NCBI GenBank assembly: GCA_910579305.1
Contig: CAJTTA010000032.1
Coordinates: 1 to 24,610 of the forward strand
Direction of reading: 5' to 3'
Source of the DNA: an uncultured Muribaculaceae bacterium
GTDB lineage: Bacteria; Bacteroidota; Bacteroidia; Bacteroidales; Muribaculaceae
DNA length: 24,610 nucleotides
Shown: positions 14,885-22,118 of the stretch, one piece after another
Layout: every line of letters begins with the position of its first letter
Numbering within the stretch: position 1 is the first letter of the stretch
Notes under the pieces: model-generated
What the model saw: the letters and a program-made list of their open reading frames with translations, nothing else
What the model was told of the DNA's origin: nothing
The model's database searches: none
Position numbers and translations under genes: made by a program

Positions 14885-15302
14885 GACCATCTTATCCATC
14901 ACCGGCAAGCCCGGTCTTTTCAAAATAATCTCCAACGGCAGAAACATGCTCCTCGTGGAAGACATAATCAGCCACAAGCGCTTCCCGGCACACAGCCGCG
15001 ATAAAATCGTGAGCCTCGGCGATATATCCATGTACACCTCCGGCGATGACGTGCCGCTGCCCGAGATATTCGAAAATGCTAAAAAAGTATATGACGGCAA
15101 TCAGGTGGATGTCAAGGCCATGCAGAAAGAGGGGACTCTGCGTGAGGAATTTGCCAAAGTATTGCCAGACTTCGACCGTGACCGCGTATATGATGGCGAC
15201 ATACGCAAGTTCTTCACCTGGTATAATCTCCTGCTCCAGGCCGGCATCACCACCTTTACCGCTCCTAAGGAAGAAACAGCAGAAGAGCAGACAGCCGAAT
15301 AA
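14877..15302 (+). CDS. DUF5606-type conserved protein
   Basis: A 141-residue cytosolic protein without signal peptide or membrane segment. The N-terminal half, MLKTILSITGKPGLFKIISN followed by GRNMLLVEDIISHKRFPAH and IVSLGDISMYTSGDDVPL, matches my recollection of the Bacteroidota DUF5606 family. A helical C-terminal half is followed by an acidic Glu-rich tail (KEETAEEQTAE). Function is unknown. The ATG overlaps the coaE stop (ATGCTTAA), so it is the last gene of the nusB operon and is followed by a terminator. Conservation next to coaE suggests a housekeeping role, but nothing in the sequence says which. Confidence 0.72.
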   Translation: MLKTILSITGKPGLFKIISNGRNMLLVEDIISHKRFPAHSRDKIVSLGDISMYTSGDDVPLPEIFENAKKVYDGNQVDVKAMQKEGTLREEFAKVLPDFDRDRVYDGDIRKFFTWYNLLLQAGITTFTAPKEETAEEQTAE

Positions 15303-15331
15303 AAACCTTCCGGCTTCACTGACACATTAAA

Positions 15332-15358
15332 AGAGTGTTTGAAATTAAAACACCCTCT
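15332..15358 (+). other. Weak hairpin before the terminator
   Basis: AGAGTGTTT (15332-15340) can pair with AAACACCCTCT (15348-15358), with a two-base bulge and an A/T-rich loop. It lies between the DUF5606 stop and the strong terminator and may simply add to 3'-end structure. No other feature is visible in this stretch. Confidence 0.4.
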
Positions 15359-15363
15359 AAGGC

Positions 15364-15413
15364 CGCGGAATCCTTGTCTCCACGAGGGAGAAGGATTCCG
15401 CGACCGTTTTTTT
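15364..15413 (+). terminator. Intrinsic terminator of the nusB operon
   Basis: CGCGGAATCCTT (15364-15375) pairs perfectly with AAGGATTCCGCG (15391-15402), and the inner TCTCC/GGAGA extends the stem around a short loop. A run of seven T residues follows at 15407-15413. This is a textbook rho-independent terminator on the plus strand. It separates the nusB operon from the dnaN promoter, which begins about ten bases later. Confidence 0.93.
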
Positions 15414-15421
15414 AGCTTGAC

Positions 15422-15454
15422 TTGCGGCGGGATGAGGATTTTTTGCTAACTTTG
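15422..15454 (+). promoter_or_regulatory. Promoter of the dnaN operon
   Basis: TAACTTTG at 15447-15454 is an exact fit to TAnnTTTG, with TTG at 15422-15424 upstream (22-base spacer; a second TTG at 15417-15419 is further away). The predicted transcript starts near 15461 and has a leader of about 70 bases before dnaN. No further promoter of this type is apparent before 24503, so the eight following genes probably depend on it. Confidence 0.78.
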
Positions 15455-15472
15455 AAAGTTAATTGTGTGCAT

Positions 15473-15517
15473 ATGGCTGCAGTGTATATGCCACGCTTAT
15501 TTATACGCAATAAATAA
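15473..15517 (+). CDS. Possible 14-codon leader ORF upstream of dnaN
   Basis: An ATG at 15473, about 12 bases after the predicted transcript start, opens a frame reading MAAVYMPRLFIRNK and ending in TAA at 15515-15517, 14 bases before the dnaN ATG. If translated it could influence dnaN initiation. There is no evidence beyond position, so it may be chance. Confidence 0.15.
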   Translation: MAAVYMPRLFIRNK

Positions 15518-15531
15518 ATAACTACACATAT

Positions 15532-16683
15532 ATGAAGTTTAACGTTTCCAGCAAGGCGCTTCAGTCGCAGCTCACCGCCGTGAGCAAAGTGATCAACAGC
15601 AAAAACGCGCTCTCAATACTCGACAACTTCCTGCTCATCCTGCAAGGCGACACACTCACCATCACCGGTTCCGACTCAGAGAACACCATGACGGCCACTG
15701 CCCAGGTCTTCGACTCCGAGGGCGAAGGCCCTATCGCCATCAATGCCAAACGGCTGCTCGACGTGCTGAAAGAAGTGCCGGCACAGCCCATCACATTTGA
15801 AATCAATGACCAGACCAAAGAGGTGGATATCCGCTTCCTCAACGGCCACTTCAACTTCATGGGCATAGACGGCAATGAGTTCCCGCTCAAGGATGACAGC
15901 GCGGAGGAGAAACAGAGCTTCACCATACCGGCCTCCGTGGTGCGCAAAGGCCTGGAGAACACTCTTTTCGCCGTAGGCACCGATGCTATCCGCCCCATAA
16001 TGACCGGCGTATACTGGGATATATGCCCGCGCGAGGGCGAGAGCGAGGCCCTGCCCGGCATAACATTCGTGGCCTCCGACACGCATAAGCTCGTGAGATA
16101 CACCAACACCGAATGCAACCCTGGCCTCACTGCCGGCTTCATTCTCCCGCCCAAGCCCGCCGCCATACTCCGCGCGCTCATAGGGAAAGAAGATGGCGAC
16201 GTAGCCATAGAGATGGATGCGCAGAGCGCAACGTTCACCATAGGGGAATTCAAGCTATCCTGCCGCTTCATAAAGGGCAAATATCCCAACTACAACCGCG
16301 TCATACCCGACAACAACCCCTTTGAGCTGACCATCGACCGCATAAGCCTCCTTACAGCCATGCGCCGAGTCTCCCTCTTCGCCAACGCAGCCTCATCGCT
16401 GGTTCGTCTCAACATCCGCCAGGGAGAGGTGCTGCTCGGCGCCCAGGATCTCGATTATTCCACCTCGGCCGAAGAGCGGCTGGAATGCGACTACCAGGGC
16501 AACGTCATGACAATCGGATTCAATGCCGTATACATGATCGAGGTGCTCAACAATCTGCAGTCCGACACCGTAGTGATACGCCTCTCCGACCCGGCCCGAC
16601 CCGGCATTTTCGTGCCCCTCGTGCAGCTTGAAGGCGAGGATGTCCTCATGCTTCTCATGCCAATGCAGGTCATGGACTATTAA
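15532..16683 (+). CDS. dnaN: DNA polymerase III beta subunit (sliding clamp)
   Basis: The 383-residue protein forms the dimeric ring that tethers polymerase III to DNA. It starts MKFNVSSKALQSQLTAVSKVINSKN, the typical clamp N-terminus. It shows the three-domain pattern, including FLNGHFNFMGIDGNEFPL, ISLLTAMRRVSLFAN and a C-terminus LMLLMPMQVMDY matching the LxLPMQ-type ending that shapes the client-binding pocket. Length is within the family range. Unlike E. coli it is not next to dnaA or recF but heads an operon with a DnaQ-like exonuclease and coaBC, as is usual in Bacteroidales. The leader ACACATATATG has no Shine-Dalgarno. Confidence 0.97.
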   Translation: MKFNVSSKALQSQLTAVSKVINSKNALSILDNFLLILQGDTLTITGSDSENTMTATAQVFDSEGEGPIAINAKRLLDVLKEVPAQPITFEINDQTKEVDIRFLNGHFNFMGIDGNEFPLKDDSAEEKQSFTIPASVVRKGLENTLFAVGTDAIRPIMTGVYWDICPREGESEALPGITFVASDTHKLVRYTNTECNPGLTAGFILPPKPAAILRALIGKEDGDVAIEMDAQSATFTIGEFKLSCRFIKGKYPNYNRVIPDNNPFELTIDRISLLTAMRRVSLFANAASSLVRLNIRQGEVLLGAQDLDYSTSAEERLECDYQGNVMTIGFNAVYMIEVLNNLQSDTVVIRLSDPARPGIFVPLVQLEGEDVLMLLMPMQVMDY

Positions 16684-16706
16684 TCATTCTTACTCCCTTT
16701 TTTCAT

Positions 16707-17495
16707 ATGAATCTCAATCTCTCTCGCCCGGTCATATTCTTTGACCTTGAAACCACAGGAGTCAACATTCACTGCGACCGCATTGTGGAAATATCCTGCG
16801 TGAAAGTATATCCCGACGGCAACGAGACCACATGGAGCCAACGGCTCAACCCGGAAATGCACATCCCCGAGAGCGCATCGGCCGTACATCACATCATGGA
16901 TGAGGATGTGAAAGACGCTCCCACTTTTGCCGATGTGGCGGAATCACTCATGAAAGCCTTCGACGGATGCGACATAGCCGGCTTCAACAGCAATAAATTT
17001 GACATTCCGCTGCTCATGGCCGAATTCGCACGCGTAGGCATGGACTTCTCGCTTGCAGGACGCAACCTCATTGACGTTCAGACCATCTACCACCGTCTTG
17101 AGCAGCGCACCCTGTCGGCCGCATATAAATTCTATTGCGGCAAAGATCTGGAGAACGCTCACTCTGCCCTGGCAGATACCATTGCCACCTACGAGGTGCT
17201 CAAAGCACAGCTCGACCATTATCCTGAGAGCGAGGAATTCTGCAATGACATGTCGGTGCTCGCCCGTTTTTCCATACAAGGGGGAAATATCGATCTCGCC
17301 GGACGCTTCAGCCGAGACCAGAACGGCGACGCTATCTTCAACTTCGGAAAATACCGTGGCAGAAAAGTGGCCGATGTATTGCGTCATGAGCCGGGATACT
17401 ACAACTGGATGATGCAGGGTGATTTCCCCAAGGACACCAAGGATGTGCTCACGTCAATCTTCGTAAAAGTAAAGAAAAACCGAGGCAATGCTTAA
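16707..17495 (+). CDS. DnaQ-family 3'-5' exonuclease
   Basis: A 262-residue DEDDh exonuclease. The motifs are complete: Exo I FFDLETTG (D13, E15), Exo II GFNSNKFDIPLL (D99) and Exo III AHSALADTIAT (H152, D157). This suggests proofreading or other DNA/RNA 3' trimming; the position directly after dnaN favours the polymerase III epsilon role. After the nuclease domain, about residues 195-262 form an extra C-terminal region with FNFGKYRGRKVADVLRHEPGYYNWMMQGDFP. This region is commonly attached to exonucleases in this phylum and may be a nucleic-acid or partner-binding unit. It overlaps coaBC by eight bases. Confidence 0.92.
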   Translation: MNLNLSRPVIFFDLETTGVNIHCDRIVEISCVKVYPDGNETTWSQRLNPEMHIPESASAVHHIMDEDVKDAPTFADVAESLMKAFDGCDIAGFNSNKFDIPLLMAEFARVGMDFSLAGRNLIDVQTIYHRLEQRTLSAAYKFYCGKDLENAHSALADTIATYEVLKAQLDHYPESEEFCNDMSVLARFSIQGGNIDLAGRFSRDQNGDAIFNFGKYRGRKVADVLRHEPGYYNWMMQGDFPKDTKDVLTSIFVKVKKNRGNA

Positions 17496-18678
17496 GGGCA
17501 AACATATTATTCTGGGCATAAGCGGCGGCATTGCCGCCTACAAGAGCGTGCATCTGCTCCGCCTGCTCCGCAAGGCCGGTGCGGAGGTGCAGGTGGTCAT
17601 TACGCCTGCCGGCAAGGAATTCATAACTCCCGTCACGCTCTCTTCACTCAGCGGCAAACCCGTGATAAGCGAGTTCTTCACAGCCAACACCGGCCAATGG
17701 AACTCCCACGTGGATCTGGGCCTCTGGGCCGACGCGATGGTGATAGCGCCGGCCACTGCATGCACGCTGGCCAAAATGGCCACGGGGGTGGCCGACAATA
17801 TGCTGGTCACCACCTATCTCTCGGCCAAGGCCAAGGTCTTTGCCGCACCGGCCATGGATCTCGACATGTACCGTCACCCATCCACTGCCCGCAACCTCGA
17901 CACTCTCCGGGCCGACGGCGTGACCCTCATAGAGCCGGCCGAGGGCTATCTCGCCTCCGGGCTTACCGGCAAGGGACGCATGGAGGAGCCGGAAGAAATC
18001 GTAAAGGTCATAGAAGCATGGATGGACGCAAGCGCATCTCTGAAAGGGAAAAAAATACTTGTCACGGCCGGGCCCACACACGAAAACATCGACCCGGTGC
18101 GTTTCATAGGCAACTACTCCTCAGGCAAGATGGGATATGCCCTTGCCGGCGAGTGCGCAGCCCGAGGCGCCGAGGTCTGCCTCGTGTCAGGCCCGGTGTC
18201 ATTGCCCGTTCCTGACGGCGACATACGCCGCATAGAGGTCACATCTGCCGCAGAGATGCACGCCGCATGCCTGCGGGAATTTCCCGGCATGGATGCAGCC
18301 ATAATGTGTGCAGCAGTGGCCGATTATGCCCCGGCCGTATGCTCCGACAGCAAAATAAAGCGGGAGACTACCGGAGAAATCACTCTCCGCCTGGTGCCTA
18401 ATCCTGACATCGCTGCCTCTCTCGGCGCGATCAAGACTCCGGAACAGAAACTGATAGGCTTCGCTCTTGAGACCGACAACGAGCATGCCAACGCCCTGTC
18501 CAAGCTGCGCCGCAAGAATCTCGACTTTATCGTGCTCAACTCTCTGCGCGATCCTTTGGCCGGATTCGGCAAGGATACCAATAAAGTGACAGTCATTGCA
18601 GCCACCGGGGAGGAAAAATCATTTCCGGCCAAAAGCAAAACGCTCGTGGCCGCCGACATCATCGACTTCACGCTATGA
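17488..18678 (+). CDS. coaBC: Bifunctional phosphopantothenoylcysteine decarboxylase/phosphopantothenate-cysteine ligase
   Basis: CoaBC makes 4'-phosphopantetheine from phosphopantothenate and cysteine, using CTP and FMN. The 396-residue protein has an N-terminal flavin domain (GISGGIAAYKS at 10-20; NSHVDLGLWADAMVIAPAT with the catalytic-type H74). Its C-terminal ligase domain starts near residue 185 (VTAGPTHENIDPVRFIGNYSSGKMGYALA, AAVADYAP, SKIKRE). The loop equivalent to E. coli PAMN reads PAMDLDM (121-127), and the position of the E. coli catalytic Cys reads ASGLTGKGRM, so Asn and Cys appear as Asp and Ser. I believe this is common in Bacteroidota but cannot verify it. The gene overlaps both neighbours. 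Confidence 0.95.
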   Translation: MLKGKHIILGISGGIAAYKSVHLLRLLRKAGAEVQVVITPAGKEFITPVTLSSLSGKPVISEFFTANTGQWNSHVDLGLWADAMVIAPATACTLAKMATGVADNMLVTTYLSAKAKVFAAPAMDLDMYRHPSTARNLDTLRADGVTLIEPAEGYLASGLTGKGRMEEPEEIVKVIEAWMDASASLKGKKILVTAGPTHENIDPVRFIGNYSSGKMGYALAGECAARGAEVCLVSGPVSLPVPDGDIRRIEVTSAAEMHAACLREFPGMDAAIMCAAVADYAPAVCSDSKIKRETTGEITLRLVPNPDIAASLGAIKTPEQKLIGFALETDNEHANALSKLRRKNLDFIVLNSLRDPLAGFGKDTNKVTVIAATGEEKSFPAKSKTLVAADIIDFTL

Positions 18679-19583
18679 AACTTACACTTAAACTGCTATT
18701 GCTATTCCTGCTCATACCACTGTGCCCCGTCAAGGCGCAGGAGCTCAACTGCACCGTGGAGGTAAACACCTCGAAGATCGAAGGCACCGACAAGAGCCTC
18801 TTCGAAGACCTGCAGGCGGCCATGGCCGAATATATCAACACGCGCAAATGGACTAACGCCCAATTTGCTGCCAATGAAAAGATAGAGTGCCGCATCTTCC
18901 TCACCGTGAGCAAGGTTGAAGATGACAAAATATCGGGCGACCTGCAATTGCAGCTGATACGCCCGGTGTATAACAGCACCTACACCACTCCTCTCTTCAA
19001 TTTCAAGGACTCCAAGGTGGAGTTCACCTATGCCAGAGGCGACCAGCTCATATACAACGAGAGCACCTGGGAGAGCAATCTCACCGCACTGCTCAACTTC
19101 TATGCCAACCTGTTTCTCGCCCTCGACTTCGACAGCTTCTCGCCAAAGGGGGGACAGCCATATTTCGATCGTCTGGCATCCATCGTGCAGATGGCCCAGA
19201 GCAGTGGCGAAGTAGGATGGCGTGCCTTCGAAGACAACAAGAACCGCTCGGCCGTGCTCTCGGCTTACACCGATGCCAACATGGCCGGCATGCGTGAAAT
19301 GCTCTACAATTACCACCGCCGCGGTCTTGATGAAATGGTGACGGCTCCCGACAAAGGGCGCGCCGCAATCACCGAGGAACTAAAGAAGCTCACTGCCATC
19401 CACCAGGCCAATCCCATGAGCGTGGCCCTCTCCATCTTCCGAGACACTAAGCTCGACGAACTCGTGAACATCTACTCCAAGGCTTCCGACTCGGAACGAC
19501 AGCTGGTGTTCGACATATTGTCGCCCATCTATCCCACCGACACCGACCGCCTTGACAAAATCAAGAATCCCGAACAACGATAG
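18675..19583 (+). CDS. DUF4835 secreted/periplasmic protein
   Basis: A 302-residue protein with a clear type-I signal peptide (MKLTLKLLLLFLLIPLCPVKA, cleavage expected after A21, before QELNCTV). There is no lipobox cysteine, so it is probably soluble periplasmic or loosely membrane-bound. The mature part carries the DUF4835 hallmarks as I remember them: LNCTVEVN near the N-terminus, FEDLQAAMAEYINTRKWT, ECRIFLTVSKV, and a later SFSPKGGQPYFDRLASIVQMAQ. Function is unknown. It starts inside the coaBC stop (ATGA), and recN follows after 17 bases; this coaBC-DUF4835-recN order recurs in Bacteroidota. No transmembrane helices beyond the signal. Confidence 0.8.
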   Translation: MKLTLKLLLLFLLIPLCPVKAQELNCTVEVNTSKIEGTDKSLFEDLQAAMAEYINTRKWTNAQFAANEKIECRIFLTVSKVEDDKISGDLQLQLIRPVYNSTYTTPLFNFKDSKVEFTYARGDQLIYNESTWESNLTALLNFYANLFLALDFDSFSPKGGQPYFDRLASIVQMAQSSGEVGWRAFEDNKNRSAVLSAYTDANMAGMREMLYNYHRRGLDEMVTAPDKGRAAITEELKKLTAIHQANPMSVALSIFRDTKLDELVNIYSKASDSERQLVFDILSPIYPTDTDRLDKIKNPEQR

Positions 19584-19600
19584 CCTTCTCTCCCCCCTCT

Positions 19601-21271
19601 ATGCTCAAGCATCTCCACATATCCAGCTACGCTCTCATCGACACCCTCGATGTAGACTTCAAGGCAGGCTTCACCACCATAACAGGTGAGACCGGCGCCG
19701 GAAAGTCTATCATGCTCGGAGCCTTGTCGCTGCTGCTCGGCAACAGGGCCGACACACGCCGCGCCTCGGCAACCCCGACAAAAACCGTCGTGGAGGGAAT
19801 CTTCGACACTGCGGCATATCCGGCCATAGCCGAGCTGCTCATAGAACTTGACGTGGAACCCTGCCAGCAGGGAGAAATGATTCTGCGGCGCGAAATATCC
19901 ACATCCGGGAGAAGCCGTGCATTTGTTAATGACACCCCGGTAAGCCTGTCGGTAATGAGCCGTGTGGCCTCATGCGTGATCGACATCCACTCCCAGCATG
20001 CCAACAGACTCATAGCCGACCCCTCCTGCCAGCTTGACATGCTCGATTCCTATGCCGACAATTCAGCACTCAGGAGCAGCTACCGGAATCTCTATATATC
20101 TTACCGCAACCTGCGCGCGCGCATCAGGACTATCAAGGAGACAAGAGCGCAGGCCCGAGAGAATGAGGAATTCATCGCCTTCCGCCTTGATCATCTGCGC
20201 CGCCTCAAGCCCGTGGCCGGAGAGCAGGCCGCTCTTGAGGCACGCCGTCAGCTCCTTGCCGACTCATCGGCCATAAGCGAGAATCTCAGTGAAGCCATCT
20301 CGCTTTTATCGGGCTCCGACTCAGGCACCCTCGATTCACTCGGAGGCGCGCTCTCACGGCTGCGACAGGTCGACTTCTCCCTGCTGAATGCCGATACCGA
20401 CATTCAGGCTCGCCTGGAAAGCGCCCGCATAGACATAGCCGACATAGCCTCCACCCTTGAGGAATGTCTTGACCGCGTGGAAGCGGATCCCTCCGCGCTG
20501 GAGAAGACTGAAGCGCGCCTCGACAGGCTATACGAAGCCCAACGCCGGTTCAAGGTAAGCTCCGAGGCGGAACTCATTGCTCTTCAAGAGTCGCTTGAAC
20601 ATGAATACGCGGCCATCTCAGGCGATGATGCCGACACCGATGCGCTTGAGCAAGAGCTCCACCTCATGGGTGTGAAGCTCAAGCAGGCCGCCGCCGACCT
20701 CACGGAATCACGCCGCCGGAGCGCCGAAGAAATCACAGCACGCCTCACTGCCATGGCCCGCCCGCTCGGCATGCCTCACCTGCGCCTCCTCTCCACCGTG
20801 ACAGCCGGCAAGCTCACAGCCTCGGGGGCCGACACTCCCGCTCTTCTCGTGGCCTTCAATAAGAATCAGGATCTGCGTCCCGTCCAGGAAGTGGCGTCGG
20901 GAGGTGAGAATTCACGCCTGGTGCTGTGTCTCAAGGCTCTCATGGCCCAGCGCATGGCCCTCCCCACCATTATCTTCGACGAGGTCGACACCGGAGTGAG
21001 CGGCGACATAGCCCACCGCATGGGCTCACTCATGCGCGACATGTCGCAATCCCTGCAAGTCATCGCCATCACCCATCTGCCTCAGGTGGCCGCCAAGGGC
21101 ACAGAGCAGTTTAAAGTATACAAAACCGACACCGACTGCGCCACACACACCCACATGCGTCTGCTCTCTGACGCCGGCCGAGAAGAGGAGATCGCCGCCA
21201 TGCTGTCAGGCGACGGCACCACAGAGGCGGCCAGGCTCAATGCGCGCGCACTTCTTGAACAAGACTCATGA
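19601..21271 (+). CDS. recN: DNA repair protein RecN
   Basis: RecN is an SMC-like ATPase acting early at double-strand breaks. The 556-residue product has Walker A GETGAGKS at residues 29-36 and the RecN-typical DIHSQHANRL after the first domain. A long, charged, coiled-coil-prone middle follows (about 165-385), then the ABC signature VASGGENSR at 431-439 and Walker B IIFDEVDTG at 457-465. Length is normal. In Bacteroidota recN is not obviously under LexA control, and no operator is seen here. It is co-transcribed with the surrounding genes. Its stop overlaps the next start (ATGA). Confidence 0.96.
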   Translation: MLKHLHISSYALIDTLDVDFKAGFTTITGETGAGKSIMLGALSLLLGNRADTRRASATPTKTVVEGIFDTAAYPAIAELLIELDVEPCQQGEMILRREISTSGRSRAFVNDTPVSLSVMSRVASCVIDIHSQHANRLIADPSCQLDMLDSYADNSALRSSYRNLYISYRNLRARIRTIKETRAQARENEEFIAFRLDHLRRLKPVAGEQAALEARRQLLADSSAISENLSEAISLLSGSDSGTLDSLGGALSRLRQVDFSLLNADTDIQARLESARIDIADIASTLEECLDRVEADPSALEKTEARLDRLYEAQRRFKVSSEAELIALQESLEHEYAAISGDDADTDALEQELHLMGVKLKQAAADLTESRRRSAEEITARLTAMARPLGMPHLRLLSTVTAGKLTASGADTPALLVAFNKNQDLRPVQEVASGGENSRLVLCLKALMAQRMALPTIIFDEVDTGVSGDIAHRMGSLMRDMSQSLQVIAITHLPQVAAKGTEQFKVYKTDTDCATHTHMRLLSDAGREEEIAAMLSGDGTTEAARLNARALLEQDS

Positions 21272-22083
21272 CAGACATTGACTCTCCTCCCACCCCTAAT
21301 ATAACCCAAGCGACAAGACTCATGATCAATAAGAACGAATATATCTTCGGCCTGCGGGCCATCATCGAAGCCATAGAGGCCGGACGCGACATCGATAAGG
21401 TGCTCCTGCGCAAAGACCTGGCAGGAGGCGATCTCTCCCGGCTCCTGCTCCAGAAAATGAAAGAATATGACATCCCCTCGCAGCGGGTGCCCCTCGAGAA
21501 ACTCAACCGCATCACGATGAAGAATCATCAGGGCGCGATAGCCCTGCTCTCGGCAGTGCCATATCATTCTCTCGAGCAACTTGTGCCCTCTCTCTACGAG
21601 GAAGGGGCCATGCCCTTCTTCATTCTGCTTGACGGAGTGACCGACGTGCGCAATTTCGGCGCCATATGCCGCACGGCCGAATGCGCCGGCGCCGACGCGG
21701 TGATCATTCCCGAAAGAGGAAACGCCACCCCGGGAGCCGATGCCATGAAGACATCCGCCGGAGCGCTCATGCACCTCCCCGTGTGCCGCGTGCGCACGCT
21801 CAAGGAAGCCATCGGCTATCTTCAGGAGAGCGGAGTGACCGTGATAGGAGCCAGCGAAAAGGCTGCCGAAAGCTACACCGCCATGCCATGCACCGGCCCT
21901 GTCGCAATAGTCATGGGAGCCGAGGACACAGGTCTTTCGCCCGATGTGCTCAGGGCCTGCGACCACCTTGCCTCCATCCCCATCCTGGGCGCGATAGGCT
22001 CGCTCAACGTGTCGGTGGCCGCCGGGGTAATGCTCTACGAGGTGGTGAGACAACGCCTTGACGCCGGCATGCGCCCGGAATAA
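21268..22083 (+). CDS. rlmB: SpoU/TrmH-family rRNA methyltransferase, RlmB-like
   Basis: A 271-residue SPOUT methyltransferase, probably 2'-O-methylating 23S rRNA G2251 (E. coli numbering). The N-terminal substrate domain contains YIFGLRAIIEAIEAGRDIDKVLL. The catalytic domain has motif 1 LLDGVTDVRNFGAICRTAECAGADAVI, motif 2 IVMGAEDTGLSP and motif 3 IPILGAIGSLNVSVAAGVMLYE, which build the trefoil knot. Two starts are possible: ATG at 21268, overlapping recN by ATGA, or ATG at 21322 giving MINKNEYIFGL, which resembles the usual family N-terminus. I list the longer form because of the overlap. The extra 18 residues are not obviously conserved. The exact target nucleotide is inferred. Confidence 0.87.
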   Translation: MTDIDSPPTPNITQATRLMINKNEYIFGLRAIIEAIEAGRDIDKVLLRKDLAGGDLSRLLLQKMKEYDIPSQRVPLEKLNRITMKNHQGAIALLSAVPYHSLEQLVPSLYEEGAMPFFILLDGVTDVRNFGAICRTAECAGADAVIIPERGNATPGADAMKTSAGALMHLPVCRVRTLKEAIGYLQESGVTVIGASEKAAESYTAMPCTGPVAIVMGAEDTGLSPDVLRACDHLASIPILGAIGSLNVSVAAGVMLYEVVRQRLDAGMRPE

Positions 22084-22118
22084 TCTGAAAAACCAATCTA
22101 ACTCTTTATAACAACACC

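Noticed and set aside
15561..16289. Open frame of 242 codons on the minus strand
   Set aside because: It lies antisense to dnaN, is Ser/Met-rich and has no domain signal.
21082..22053. Open frame of 323 codons on the minus strand
   Set aside because: It lies opposite the end of recN and the RlmB-like gene, both of which have clear catalytic motifs. Its His/Gly-rich composition is typical of an antisense shadow.
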